Origin: Saccharospirillum sp965652395
Lineage (GTDB): Bacteria > Pseudomonadota > Gammaproteobacteria > Pseudomonadales > Natronospirillaceae
DNA length: 64,000 nt
Assembly: GCA_965652395.1 (NCBI GenBank)
Contig: CBFGUW010000019.1
Span: forward strand, 29,254-93,253
Direction: 5' to 3'
In this document: positions 8,275 to 17,678 of the stretch, piece after piece
Layout: every line of letters begins with the position of its first letter
Position numbering within the stretch: position 1 is the first letter of the stretch
Made by a program: the position numbers and the translations under genes
Notes under the pieces: generated by a model
What the model was told of the DNA's origin: nothing
Databases searched by the model: none
What the model saw: only the letters and a program-made list of their open reading frames with translations

Positions 8275-9053
8275 TCTACGAATCCTCTTAAATAGGTTTT
8301 AGCCTGACCGCGCATCAGCACCCGGTCTCCTTTCAGAACGCAATCGATTTGACCGGGGCGACTCGAAATCTGCCGACCGACCAGCGAGGTTTTATTCAGC
8401 TTTTCAGCCCAATAAGGCGCCAGAACCGAATGCGCTGAACCGGTTACCGGGTCTTCCTGAATTCCGACGTTGGGCCCACCGAAATAACGGGAGACAAAAT
8501 CGACACCCGGCAATTCACTGGCAGCGGTCAGAATGACGCCCGAGGCCAGGGTTTCGCAATCTGCGAAATGGCGGTTGAAAGCAGCGACGTCCGCTTCGGT
8601 GGCCAGCACCACCAACTCTTTTGTCGCAGTACGAACGTCAATGGGTTCCATGCCCAAACGTTCGGATACTTCATTACTCAGTTGAGACGGCTCGCTGAGA
8701 ATGGCTGGAAAATCCAATTCAATGCGCCCTTCAACCTGTCGCACTTTCAGTTCGCCACTGGCACTGTTAAACCGAATTTCATCGTGCGGCCATTGCAATT
8801 CTCGCCACAACACATGAGCACTGGCCAGGGTGCCGTGACCGCACAACGGAACTTCGTGGCTCGGTGTGAACCAACGAATTCGCCACGCCTCGCCTTCGGG
8901 CCAGATAAAGGCGGTTTCAGATAAGTTGTTCTCCTGCGCCAGTTTCTGCATCACCTCTTCCGACAGCGGTGCCTGCAACGGCATGACGGCGGCAGGGTTG
9001 CCTTGGAAGACTTCGTCCGCAAAGGCGTCTACTTGATATAGGGGATGTGCCAT
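8262..9053 (-). CDS. PhzF family isomerase/epimerase-like protein
   Basis: This 263-residue protein has the PhzF fold of two similar halves. The N-terminal signature FADEVFQGNPAAV and the catalytic Glu46 in NNLSETAF are intact. The second-half motif DPVTGSAHSVLAPYW matches the family consensus. PhzF proteins catalyse proton shifts such as the phenazine isomerisation; most genomic members have unknown substrates. It sits 15 bases after alaX and overlaps the exporter gene. A role in amino-acid or derivative isomerisation or detoxification is inferred from this context. Confidence 0.85.
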   Translation of the reverse strand: MAHPLYQVDAFADEVFQGNPAAVMPLQAPLSEEVMQKLAQENNLSETAFIWPEGEAWRIRWFTPSHEVPLCGHGTLASAHVLWRELQWPHDEIRFNSASGELKVRQVEGRIELDFPAILSEPSQLSNEVSERLGMEPIDVRTATKELVVLATEADVAAFNRHFADCETLASGVILTAASELPGVDFVSRYFGGPNVGIQEDPVTGSAHSVLAPYWAEKLNKTSLVGRQISSRPGQIDCVLKGDRVLMRGQAKTYLRGFVEWTH

Positions 9054-9068
9054 GAATGCCTCCTTGGG

Positions 9069-9770
9069 CTAGTCAACCAACTCGATATTGATCCGTTTGT
9101 TCTGTTTGCCTTTGCTTTTGATACTGGGAATTCGTACTTCACCAATCTCAGCGATGTTTTTTAGATGAGTGCCGCCACAGGGCTGAAAATCGAGCCCGTC
9201 AATCCGGACCATGCGAATGTCACCGTGCCCACGAGGAGGTTTTACGCTCATGGTGCGTACCAGTTCCGGCTGTTCATCCAGAATGCTTTCCGGCAGCCAT
9301 TCGGTGCTTACAACCGCGCCCTGTTTGATAAGGGCATTCAGTTGCGCCTCCAGTTCGGTTTTGTCGACCGGAGACGTCAGGTCGAATTCCGCCCGGCTTT
9401 GGTCGGTGCCCACGTTGCCGCCGGTCACCGGGTCTTTTATCAGATGACACAGCACATGCAGGCAGGTGTGCATCCGCATGTGGCGGTAACGACGCTCCCA
9501 GTTGAGTGTCAGCACGGCTTGATCACTAGCGGTAACTTCCGGCGCTTCGGCCAGGTGATGCTCGATTTGGCTGCGGTCCCGGCTGTAGCGGGTATCGATA
9601 ATTTCAATCGTCTGGCCGTTAATACGGACCTGGCCTGTGTCTCCGGGCTGACCGCCGCCATGGGGATAAAACAGGGTGTCTGCCAGTACGAGGCGCTGGT
9701 CTTCCAGGGAAACCACTTCGGTGGTTAATTCGGTCTGGTAGGGGTCACGATAGAACTGATAAAGACTCAT
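9069..9770 (-). CDS. Alanyl-tRNA editing protein (AlaX type)
   Basis: This 233-residue stand-alone editing domain hydrolyses Ser-tRNA(Ala) or Gly-tRNA(Ala). Zinc ligands are visible as HTCLHVLCH (HxxxH, residue 101 onward) and CGGTHLKN (CxxxH) near residue 196. An N-terminal GGGQPGDTGQV segment matches the beta-barrel part seen in AlaX-M/AlaRS editing domains. It is the first gene of the alaX-phzF-lysE operon. A perfect 14-bp palindrome lies 15 bases before its start, probably the operator of the divergent MocR regulator. Confidence 0.88.
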   Translation of the reverse strand: MSLYQFYRDPYQTELTTEVVSLEDQRLVLADTLFYPHGGGQPGDTGQVRINGQTIEIIDTRYSRDRSQIEHHLAEAPEVTASDQAVLTLNWERRYRHMRMHTCLHVLCHLIKDPVTGGNVGTDQSRAEFDLTSPVDKTELEAQLNALIKQGAVVSTEWLPESILDEQPELVRTMSVKPPRGHGDIRMVRIDGLDFQPCGGTHLKNIAEIGEVRIPSIKSKGKQNKRINIELVD

Positions 9771-9784
9771 CCGGCCAAATTCCT

Positions 9785-9798
9785 TTGTATCGATACAA
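9785..9798. promoter_or_regulatory. Perfect 14-bp palindrome, candidate MocR operator
   Basis: TTGTATCGATACAA is a perfect dyad between alaX (start 9770, minus) and the MocR-type regulator gene (start 9910, plus). It lies just upstream of the alaX ribosome-binding stretch AGGAA, so a bound protein would block the alaX promoter or its early transcript. Assignment to the adjacent regulator is inferred from position. Confidence 0.55.
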
Positions 9799-9909
9799 TT
9801 GAGACGATTTTAAAATTGCTTGCCTTCATTCGGTGAAAAGAGCTTAGACAAAAGCAAACAATTGCAGTGTAATAGGCGGACATTTGACTGCAAGCATTAC
9901 TTTGTCACC

Positions 9910-11301
9910 ATGACAATTCTATCGATCGAAGGCTATACCGGCCCAAAATACAAAGCACTCGCCAACCGGATTGAACAAGCGGTTCAGGAAGGGGCGCTTC
10001 GCCCCGGCGACCGTCTGCCCACTCACCGCCAACTGGCCGAGGAGCTGGGGGTCACCGTGGGCACCGTTACCCGCGCCTATGCCGAAGCGGAACGCCGCCG
10101 TCTGGTGGAAGCCCGGGTTGGCAGCGGCACCTTTATCCGGGGCTCCTCGCTTCCCGGCAAGCTGTTTCAAGTGCAGGATTCCACCGTCGATACCGGCATC
10201 GATCTGGGTTTCAGCATTGCACTGGAAGTCGGGCAGGCCGACCAGTTGAAAAAAACGCTGGCACGCCTGCAGGATTCGCCCGTGTTACCGCACCTGTTGC
10301 GCTACCAATCGGAATTCGGGTTGGAACACCATCGCGAGGCGGGTCGCCAATGGCTTCTCAATACCGGCCTGGGTAATTTCAACCGCGATGATCTGATTGT
10401 CACTCTGGGAGGGCAGCACGGCTTTTTCGTGAGCTTGCAGGCCCTGCTGCAGGCCGGTGACGGCCTGGCGTGCGAAGGCCTCACCTACCCCGGTCTGGTG
10501 GCGGCCGCCAATCAGCTGAGCCTGCGGCTGATGCCGATGCAATACGACGCCGAAGGCATGATCCCCGAGGCGCTGGAATCCCAGTGCTTAAGGCACCCCC
10601 CTCGTGTGCTCTACCTGATGACGCGCATGCAGAACCCGACGGGCGGGGCGATGTCGGCACAACGCATCGATGAACTGGCTTTCATCTGCCGCCAATACCA
10701 GATCACCGTGATTGAAGACGATGTTCAGGGCTGCCTCGGCGCGCCGGAAGCACCTTCTTTCTCGGCTCGCCATCCGGACATGACCGTGACGGTTACCAGC
10801 TTGTCCAAAGCCTTGTGCGGCGGCCTCCATGTTGGCTTTTTGAGAGCTCCAGAGCGTTGGGTCCCGGCGATAGGCGCCGCCGCCCGCGCCACCTGTTGGA
10901 TGGCGATTCCGCTGACCACGGAAATCGCCTGCGACTGGCTGGCCACGGGCTATGGCTATGAATTGCTGGCCACTCAGAAAGAGGAAATACAGTGGCGCCA
11001 GGATGCCGTGCGCCAACGTTTGAACGAGGCGGGGCTGGATTGCCGCTGTGGCGGCTTCAATATCTGGGTGGAACTGCCGCAACCCTGGAGGGCTGCCAAA
11101 CTGGTCGACCTGGCCGCCGAACATAACATTCGAATCAAACCGGCCGAAGTGTTTGCCGCCGGACAGTTCGCGGCGCCCCAGGCCATTCGGCTGTGCGTCG
11201 GCGGACGCGTTCAGCGGGAAACACTGCTACAGGCCATAGACACCTTGATAGAACTGATACAAAGCCCCGGCTATGCACGGGATTCACTGGTCAACATTTG
11301 A
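9910..11301 (+). CDS. MocR-type GntR/aminotransferase fusion regulator
   Basis: This 463-residue transcription factor has an N-terminal GntR winged helix (about residues 12-80; DRLPTHRQLAEELGV then GTVTRAYAEAE). It is joined to a fold-type I aminotransferase-like domain. NPTGG and the PLP lysine in VTSLSKALCGG are present, so PLP binding is expected. Such MocR/PdxR proteins sense an amine or amino acid through PLP and control a neighbouring operon. I chose the ATG at 9910, directly before the folded HTH start, over an upstream in-frame ATG at 9820. The stop is 7 bases from rarD, and the alaX operon diverges from it. Confidence 0.88.
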   Translation: MTILSIEGYTGPKYKALANRIEQAVQEGALRPGDRLPTHRQLAEELGVTVGTVTRAYAEAERRRLVEARVGSGTFIRGSSLPGKLFQVQDSTVDTGIDLGFSIALEVGQADQLKKTLARLQDSPVLPHLLRYQSEFGLEHHREAGRQWLLNTGLGNFNRDDLIVTLGGQHGFFVSLQALLQAGDGLACEGLTYPGLVAAANQLSLRLMPMQYDAEGMIPEALESQCLRHPPRVLYLMTRMQNPTGGAMSAQRIDELAFICRQYQITVIEDDVQGCLGAPEAPSFSARHPDMTVTVTSLSKALCGGLHVGFLRAPERWVPAIGAAARATCWMAIPLTTEIACDWLATGYGYELLATQKEEIQWRQDAVRQRLNEAGLDCRCGGFNIWVELPQPWRAAKLVDLAAEHNIRIKPAEVFAAGQFAAPQAIRLCVGGRVQRETLLQAIDTLIELIQSPGYARDSLVNI

Positions 11302-11308
11302 GGGGATC

Positions 11309-12226
11309 ATGGAGCAATCAACCAAAAGCGGGGTGTTTTACGCCCTGACCGCCTACACCCTGTGGGCGGTCGCGCCGATGTATTTCAAGGTGATGAAAGA
11401 CATTCCCGCTACTGAAATTCTGGCCCATCGTATTATCTGGTCTTTCCTGCTGACGCTGGGTTTGATTGCCCTGTTCAAAAAACGCGACGTGCTGATGGCC
11501 GCCTTGCGTTCCAAACGGGCACGCTGGGCCCTGCTCGCTTCCACCACTTTGATCGGATTTAACTGGGGCATTTTCATTTGGGCTGTGAACGCCAATTACA
11601 TGCTAAGCGCCAATCTGGGTTATTACATTAATCCGTTGATCAACATTCTGTTCGGCATGCTGTTTTTCAAAGACCGTCTGGACCGGGTACGCACCATCGC
11701 CGTCGGGCTGTGCGTGGTCGCCGTCGCCTTCGAGCTGATTCAGTTCGGCCGCCTGCCATGGATCGCTCTGGTGCTTGCCGTGAGCTTTGGTCTCTATGGA
11801 CTGGTACGCAAAAAAGTGGGCGTCGACAGCTTCACCGGCATGGCCTTGGAAACCGGTCTAATGCTGCCCGTGGCGGCGGGGTATCTGTTCTTGAGCTCAA
11901 GCCCGACCACCGACCTGGTCGCAAACAGTAGCTGGACCAACTTTCTGCTGTTCGCGGCCGGGCCGATCACCATGGTGCCGCTGATGTGCTTCGCCGCCGC
12001 AGCAAACCGCATCAGTCTGACGTCACTCGGTTTCTTTCAATACATCGCGCCCAGTGGCATGTTCCTGCTGGCCGTGTTTGTTTATGGCGAAACGTTGAGC
12101 CCGGCCAAGCTGGTCACCTTTGGGTTAATCTGGACCGCGCTCACCATCATGACGGTCGATTCCCTTCGTAAATTGAGGAAACCAAAGAAAACAACGACGC
12201 CCCTGGCTGCTGCGGTCGTGAAATAA
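11309..12226 (+). CDS. rarD: EamA/RarD family transporter
   Basis: This 305-residue inner-membrane protein has ten hydrophobic segments and matches RarD well: YALTAYTLWAVAPMYFK at the start, LAHRIIWSF in helix 2, then INPLINILFGML and FGLYGLVRKK. RarD proteins belong to the drug/metabolite transporter superfamily; substrates are poorly defined. The ATG at 11309 follows GAGGGGATC. It starts 7 bases after the MocR gene and is probably cotranscribed and regulated by it. Confidence 0.85.
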   Translation: MEQSTKSGVFYALTAYTLWAVAPMYFKVMKDIPATEILAHRIIWSFLLTLGLIALFKKRDVLMAALRSKRARWALLASTTLIGFNWGIFIWAVNANYMLSANLGYYINPLINILFGMLFFKDRLDRVRTIAVGLCVVAVAFELIQFGRLPWIALVLAVSFGLYGLVRKKVGVDSFTGMALETGLMLPVAAGYLFLSSSPTTDLVANSSWTNFLLFAAGPITMVPLMCFAAAANRISLTSLGFFQYIAPSGMFLLAVFVYGETLSPAKLVTFGLIWTALTIMTVDSLRKLRKPKKTTTPLAAAVVK

Positions 12227-12231
12227 AGGTT

Positions 12232-14634
12232 TCAAATCAACTTCAGGTCGGCCACCAGCGGCAAGTGATCGGATGCGGTGCGAACCATGGCGGAATTGGG
12301 GATATCGATGGCCTGGGCTTCCAGACCGTTCCCGATATAAATATGGTCAATTCTCACCGTGGGCAGACGGCCTGGAAAAGTACGCTGAGGCCGATGTTCC
12401 GCCGTGGCTTCCTGAGCATCGTTCAGCCGTTCGCCTAAAAGTCGACACACCGGGCTTGAGGGCACGGCATTGAAATCCCCGCAGAGGATGACGGGTTCCC
12501 GGCAGTCCGGATGGCCCAGCCACTCCGGCCCCAGCAAGGCTTCGACCTGGGCTTTGCGTTCCTGGGCGTTCAAACCCAAATGGGTGTTGATGATCTGGAT
12601 TTTTCGGCCATTCAATTCCACTTCAACCCAGAGCGCGCCTCGGGGTTCCAGGTTCGGCTTGGACGGCCAACCGGGCAGTAAATCGGCTTTCACCAAACGT
12701 TGCGGCAGATGCGTCAGTATCGCATCTCCGTAACGTTCCTCCTCCAGGTGGATCGCCGGATGAAAGTGATATTCCATTTCCAGTTTTCGGGCGATTTGAT
12801 GCGCCTGATCGATACTGTCACTGCGCTCACGCCCGACATCCAGTTCCTGCAAAGCCACCACATCCGGGTGGGAACGGGCGATGACGCGGGCAATGCGATC
12901 GGCATCCACTTTGCCATCCATGCCGATGCAACTGTGCACGTTGTATGTCATCACCCGTATCGTATTTTGTCGGCTCCGCTGCGAGCGGCGCTTAAAGCGA
13001 CGTGGCGGCGGCGACTCCTCTCGTTCCAGATGATGCAGCACCGCTTCACGTAACTGTTTCGGGCGGATATAGGGGTGTTTGCGTTCAGGCAGCGGGGCAT
13101 CCTTTGGCAGCAGAGCGAAGCCTTCGGTTTCCTGAGGGGTCGGGCTGGCGTGGCTGCCATTCTCGACGGCGAAGGTTACGGCAGGAACGCCGTTGCGCCA
13201 GCCGACCACCACCAGATGACCCGAGTTCGGGTGTTCACACAGCCGGACCATGTCCGGTCCCAATTCCTCAATGAAAGGATGGTTCGCGCCAAACAAACGG
13301 GCTTCATCCCCCGGTAACTCAAACAGTCCAACGTCGGTATACACCTTCAGTCGACCGGGCCTTTCGACGTTCAATACCAGTGGGACACCGTGCCTGTTGG
13401 CAAGCTCGGTGGCAATGAAATCCTTCTCTGTCGCCGTCGTGTGTTCGGGCAGATAGATGTGCCCTACCGGACCGAGCGCGGCAACGGATGTTTGCTCGCT
13501 TTCCTCCGTTTCATCCCGAGCGGGATCGACCGAAAACAGTCGTTGAAAGTGGTAGCCACCCAGCAGGCGGACCCGGTGTGTTTGCACACCCACGGTCGAC
13601 ATGCCGGTGTGTTTCGGGAAATGGTCCCCCAAGGATTGGAAAATATGGTCGACCGCTTCTTTCAATGAATAGCCGCGTGCCCTTTCGAAGGTTTCCATCT
13701 CGTGCTGACCGTGGTCGGAATACAACCATACTTCATAATGGCGTCGATGGGCCTGTTGCGTGGCGCGCCACAGCCGGGCTACGGCATCATCAATGCCTTT
13801 CAGTGTCCAGTGGGCGAACAGGGAGGTAGGGCCTCGTCGGTGGGACTGTTCGTCATAACCCAGAAAGTTGATGTGAATAATCGGCAGGCCGCGCTCTATA
13901 TCGATCTTGCCGCCGATGACGCACAGCTCGCGCAACAAGATGGAAATGCCCACCCGGGTGGGCACGAATTTCAATTCTTTGAGGAAATCGTAGCCTTTTA
14001 CCAAGCCACGAAAAAAATCCACCAGGGCCAATAGGGTTTCCAGCAGCAACAAAGCACCGACCCTTAAAAAGCTATAGAGGTTGGCCAGTATAAAAGTCAC
14101 CACAACGAAGGGGTTCGCCTTTCGCAAGGCTTTACCCCAGCCCATGGATGACGCGCAAAAATGTGATTCCGCCGCCCCGCCGGTGAAGTTATCCGAATAG
14201 GCACTGCCGCCCTTGAGCAGGGGTTGTCCGCCTTCCCGTTCCAACCATTCTTCCACTTCCGCCGCAGCGGTCGGGTCATACATCCGCACGATGCGTTTGC
14301 TGTGGCGATTTCGAAAGGAAAAGGATGGAACGCAGCACGGCGTGCCGTAAAAAATCTCCGCCTGTACGGCCGGCGTGGTGGAGGGCAAACCGGAGTAATG
14401 GGAATGCAATCGGTAGTGTTCACGGTCCATCAATTGCTTGAGGAACGGCATTTCATTTTTGGCGATCGCCTGTTCCAGTTCGGGGCGGGATAAGCCGTCG
14501 ACCTGAATCAACACCATACCCGGACGGGACGGGGAACCTTCGGAAGCGGGAAGACGAAGCAGACGGGCCAGCCAGGCACTGCGGCTTAGCCTTCTGCGCC
14601 AGCGACGAATGCGGGCTTCGATACGTCCGATCAT
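12232..14634 (-). CDS. Fusion of alkaline-phosphatase-superfamily phosphodiesterase and EEP-family phosphatase
   Basis: This 800-residue protein has two phosphoesterase domains. The N-terminal half looks like the AP superfamily: VDGLS with Asp46, nucleophile region SGLPSTTPA (Thr86/87), YDEQSH (Asp261, His265) and YSDHGQHE (Asp307, His308, His311). A long hydrophobic stretch at about 174-208 interrupts this domain and could anchor it in the membrane. The C-terminal half (about 557-800) is an endonuclease/exonuclease/phosphatase domain with TYNVHS, LQELDVG, CGDFNAVP, RIDHIY and ASDHLP. The EEP half resembles YbhP-like proteins near cardiolipin synthase genes. It is last in an operon with a VTT protein and a glycosidase-like gene. 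Substrate unknown; a phospholipid or glycolipid head group is inferred. Confidence 0.75.
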   Translation of the reverse strand: MIGRIEARIRRWRRRLSRSAWLARLLRLPASEGSPSRPGMVLIQVDGLSRPELEQAIAKNEMPFLKQLMDREHYRLHSHYSGLPSTTPAVQAEIFYGTPCCVPSFSFRNRHSKRIVRMYDPTAAAEVEEWLEREGGQPLLKGGSAYSDNFTGGAAESHFCASSMGWGKALRKANPFVVVTFILANLYSFLRVGALLLLETLLALVDFFRGLVKGYDFLKELKFVPTRVGISILLRELCVIGGKIDIERGLPIIHINFLGYDEQSHRRGPTSLFAHWTLKGIDDAVARLWRATQQAHRRHYEVWLYSDHGQHEMETFERARGYSLKEAVDHIFQSLGDHFPKHTGMSTVGVQTHRVRLLGGYHFQRLFSVDPARDETEESEQTSVAALGPVGHIYLPEHTTATEKDFIATELANRHGVPLVLNVERPGRLKVYTDVGLFELPGDEARLFGANHPFIEELGPDMVRLCEHPNSGHLVVVGWRNGVPAVTFAVENGSHASPTPQETEGFALLPKDAPLPERKHPYIRPKQLREAVLHHLEREESPPPRRFKRRSQRSRQNTIRVMTYNVHSCIGMDGKVDADRIARVIARSHPDVVALQELDVGRERSDSIDQAHQIARKLEMEYHFHPAIHLEEERYGDAILTHLPQRLVKADLLPGWPSKPNLEPRGALWVEVELNGRKIQIINTHLGLNAQERKAQVEALLGPEWLGHPDCREPVILCGDFNAVPSSPVCRLLGERLNDAQEATAEHRPQRTFPGRLPTVRIDHIYIGNGLEAQAIDIPNSAMVRTASDHLPLVADLKLI

Positions 14635-14682
14635 AAACGCGCTGAATGATGGCGAATGGGATCTTGCTGAAAACCAATCAGA

Positions 14683-16932
14683 TTAATTGTCATGTTCATC
14701 CTCCTTGGGTACCAAAGTCACGGAACCTCGCCCGTGAGTGAGATCGACCGGTTGATAGCCCGGCATTCGGATGGTCATTGCCGGAACGTCTCTATGCCAA
14801 TCGCCATCCCACTCCACGCTTGGTTTGGGGCCTGGAAAAATGCTGATTTGCACACGTCCGAATTGGGTGGGTGCCGGTCCAAACCGGATCGGTTCGTTCT
14901 GCTCCATCCAACGCATCGGGATACCCTGGCACAATATCAAGGTGTTTTTCTCTTCCCGAACAAAACAATGACGAATCATCAACACCCATTCGGCCGATGC
15001 CCAGACATGGTGGCCGTCGCCCATGCATCCCCCTTCGGTAAGAGGATGAATGGCCTCGGGCCATTGCCCGGTGGGGGACGCCAGATGAGCGACGGCATCC
15101 ATCAAGGCCAAATAGCGAGGGTCTTCCGCGCGCAACAACACCTGCGCAACGTGTAACGTCAGATAGGCGTTCAAGCCGGAGTGAATCATGTCCTGATAAA
15201 AAGCGCCCTTAACGAAACACCGCTCAAGCAGGAACTCCACGCAATCGAGCAGGCGCGGATCATCCGCGGGCCACAGCTGCAGCGGGTAACCGCAGGCCAG
15301 CGAACCGATGGCCCCGGCATCCAATCGTCTGTACGGCGACGCCGGCATGCCGGGCCGTTTCAGTTTGGCGGCACAATGCGCCAGACTTTTTTCGATGGCG
15401 CGTTCGAACTCGTCCGCTCCTTGCGCAAACTGGCTGTTGGGTTGGCCACTGGCGTCGGGGGTCATATCGGCGGCGGCACGCAAACCGGCGACGCCCCAGA
15501 AATCGTCCCAATAGTAATAGTCGTTCGGACCCAGATGCTCGGCGCTGAAACCGGCGGGCAACAGACCCGCATGGGGTGCGTCGATGGAATCCTTGAGTCG
15601 TTTGCGGAGTATCCACCGCGCACCTTTTTCGATAGGGGAATGCCAACTTTTCGGGCTTTGGTCAGTCATGTCGAAATAACGTTTCAGTATCCACAGTACT
15701 TCGCCGTTGGAATCCCACTCCCCTTCCTGGGAACGGAAATAGCCCATCGCCGTCTGACGCTCGGGAAAACGCGCCAACGCCCGTTCAGCCCGATCAGTCA
15801 GGCCTGCACACAATAACGCGTGAATAATGTAGGCGGCATCGCGAAACCAAAACCGCTTGTAAGTGTAGGGGCCGGGGTACACATCATCCGGCGAGTGAAG
15901 GATGAGTGAATTGACAGCGGCGTCGTACAAAAACTGATATTGAGGGTCCGGACATTCCAACCGGCAATGCTGACGACGCAACCGATTCCAGATGTCTTTG
16001 TCCAACCCTTTCAAGCGAGTTTCTCGAAGAGGAATCGATACCGTCAGCCGGTTTCTCCCGCCCGCCTTTATTTTGAACAATGCCGCAGCCGTCACCATAC
16101 CCACTTCGCAATGACCACTCTCCTGGTCTTCGCGGTCATGCAAGTGAATAAAAACATCACCATTATGATAGTCGGAGACGTGATGACGTTCCGCCGGATC
16201 ACTGAACGTCACCGTCCACTCATCATTCACCCGCCACCCCTTCCGGTCGGATGTCAATTGAACATCGTGAATGAAGGCAATGCCTTCGGGGTTACAGGGG
16301 CGAAGCGCCAACACCAGCGAAGCCTCTTTGTCGCTTCGGCCTTCAATCTGCATTTTGCAAACGGGAACGCCGTTTTCCAGTTCAACCCAGCTTTCGGTTT
16401 CAATGGCCATGCCCTCGGCCTGGCTTTGCGTCGAAACCGAGGCACCGCGTTCGAAGCGTTGTTGTTGACTGGAATCGCGGGCTCTTGAAGGCAATAAGCT
16501 TTGTCCATCGTCGGTCATCAGCCAGGCATCCAGCGACCAGCCATCGAAAAAAGGCGTCAGCATCCCTCTGGGGTCGACAATGGGCAATTCGTCGCAATCA
16601 GGGTGGCCCAGTGCCGTCCAGTTTCGGTGGCTGAGATTGATGTGGGTAATGGAAAACGCCCGTGGTACGAAGGATACGTCTTGGGGATCGAACTGACGTT
16701 CAATCCAGTAGGGCCATACCCAGTCGAGGTTGTGCTGAACCACGCGACTGTTGATCAACCCCCGGGCATGAAACACTACCCCCGCGCGCAATAATTCGAT
16801 GGGCTCACCCACCTCCGAAGGCTGGGCGAAACTGTGCAGACGAGCCAATAAAGCGATAGGGTCCAGAAAACCCTGTTTTCGTGCGGCGTAACGAATGGCG
16901 AACCGCCAGGGCAGCCATTTCATCCAACTCAC
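14683..16932 (-). CDS. Six-hairpin (alpha/alpha)6 glycosidase-like protein
   Basis: This protein of about 749 residues has no signal peptide. The first half is beta-rich and unrecognised. From about residue 365 it resembles GH15/GH63-type six-hairpin glycosidases: YTYKRFWFRDAAYIIHAL, then YYYWDDFWGVAGL, YDMIHSGLNAYLTLHVA-like helices and GDGHHVWASAEWV. A Glu or Asp pair in WDSNGEVLW and GQWPEAIHP could be catalytic. I chose GTG at 16932: it overlaps the stop of the VTT gene (GTGA) and has GGAGG at a good distance, whereas ATG 16923 is poorly spaced. Activity and substrate are not known. Confidence 0.65.
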   Translation of the reverse strand: MSWMKWLPWRFAIRYAARKQGFLDPIALLARLHSFAQPSEVGEPIELLRAGVVFHARGLINSRVVQHNLDWVWPYWIERQFDPQDVSFVPRAFSITHINLSHRNWTALGHPDCDELPIVDPRGMLTPFFDGWSLDAWLMTDDGQSLLPSRARDSSQQQRFERGASVSTQSQAEGMAIETESWVELENGVPVCKMQIEGRSDKEASLVLALRPCNPEGIAFIHDVQLTSDRKGWRVNDEWTVTFSDPAERHHVSDYHNGDVFIHLHDREDQESGHCEVGMVTAAALFKIKAGGRNRLTVSIPLRETRLKGLDKDIWNRLRRQHCRLECPDPQYQFLYDAAVNSLILHSPDDVYPGPYTYKRFWFRDAAYIIHALLCAGLTDRAERALARFPERQTAMGYFRSQEGEWDSNGEVLWILKRYFDMTDQSPKSWHSPIEKGARWILRKRLKDSIDAPHAGLLPAGFSAEHLGPNDYYYWDDFWGVAGLRAAADMTPDASGQPNSQFAQGADEFERAIEKSLAHCAAKLKRPGMPASPYRRLDAGAIGSLACGYPLQLWPADDPRLLDCVEFLLERCFVKGAFYQDMIHSGLNAYLTLHVAQVLLRAEDPRYLALMDAVAHLASPTGQWPEAIHPLTEGGCMGDGHHVWASAEWVLMIRHCFVREEKNTLILCQGIPMRWMEQNEPIRFGPAPTQFGRVQISIFPGPKPSVEWDGDWHRDVPAMTIRMPGYQPVDLTHGRGSVTLVPKEDEHDN

Positions 16933-17678
16933 GATGCATCCTCCGTCCTGTTGTCGTGTTCGGTGTAACGGGTCAGTGCCCGGCGGGCCAACCGATTCAG
17001 ATAAATGACAGCAATCAGAGTGACTACAAACCCGGCCCCATAAAGCCCCCATTCCAAGGGGGAACGCCCGGCGTTACGCACACCCAGAGTGCTGAGGTCG
17101 GCCGCCAGTGAACCCAGATACACGTTGTGTACGGAAAACGGAATGAACCCCAGCAGGGTGCCCAAGGCGTAACCGCGAAATGAAAAGCGCGTAAGACCGA
17201 AAAAATAGTTTGAAATCTTGCTGGGAAAGAAAGGAATCAGCCGGGTTAGCAGCACGATCTTCCAGCCGTTGGGCGTCATCTCCTCGCTCACCAGGTTCAG
17301 TTTCGCATGGGAACGAACAAAACGGGCGGCGCGGTCGCCGAAAAAATTTCGGGCGATCAAAAACGAGCAGCAGGCCCCCAGAGTGGTGCCCACCACCACA
17401 TAGACAGAACCTTCCACCAGTCCGAAAACGAAACCGGCGCCGGTAGTGAACAAAATACCGGGCAGCAGAAACACCACCACCACAACCATCACCAGCATAA
17501 ACAGCAAGGGTGCCCACACACCCTGTGTTTCCACCCAGCGTAGCAATACGACCACCTGTTCATGCACGCCAAAGAACACCAGCACACCCAGCACAGCCCC
17601 GACAAAGAGGATGCTGGCGACGATGCCCCACAGAGGAGAGATCCGCCGGTTGTTCGAATTGGTTTCTATCTGCTCCAT
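16929..17678 (-). CDS. TVP38/TMEM64 (VTT domain) membrane protein
   Basis: This 249-residue inner-membrane protein has about six hydrophobic segments. The VTT/DedA core is visible: PGILFTTGAGFVFG, then GTTLGACCSFLIARNF, and LLTRLIPFFPSKISNYFFGL followed by F-x-x-Y-x-x-G-T-L-x-G. Family members are linked to lipid translocation across membranes. It is the first gene of an operon with the glycosidase-like and phosphoesterase genes; the next start overlaps its stop. A role in moving or remodelling a lipid-linked substrate is inferred. Confidence 0.82.
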   Translation of the reverse strand: MEQIETNSNNRRISPLWGIVASILFVGAVLGVLVFFGVHEQVVVLLRWVETQGVWAPLLFMLVMVVVVVFLLPGILFTTGAGFVFGLVEGSVYVVVGTTLGACCSFLIARNFFGDRAARFVRSHAKLNLVSEEMTPNGWKIVLLTRLIPFFPSKISNYFFGLTRFSFRGYALGTLLGFIPFSVHNVYLGSLAADLSTLGVRNAGRSPLEWGLYGAGFVVTLIAVIYLNRLARRALTRYTEHDNRTEDAS

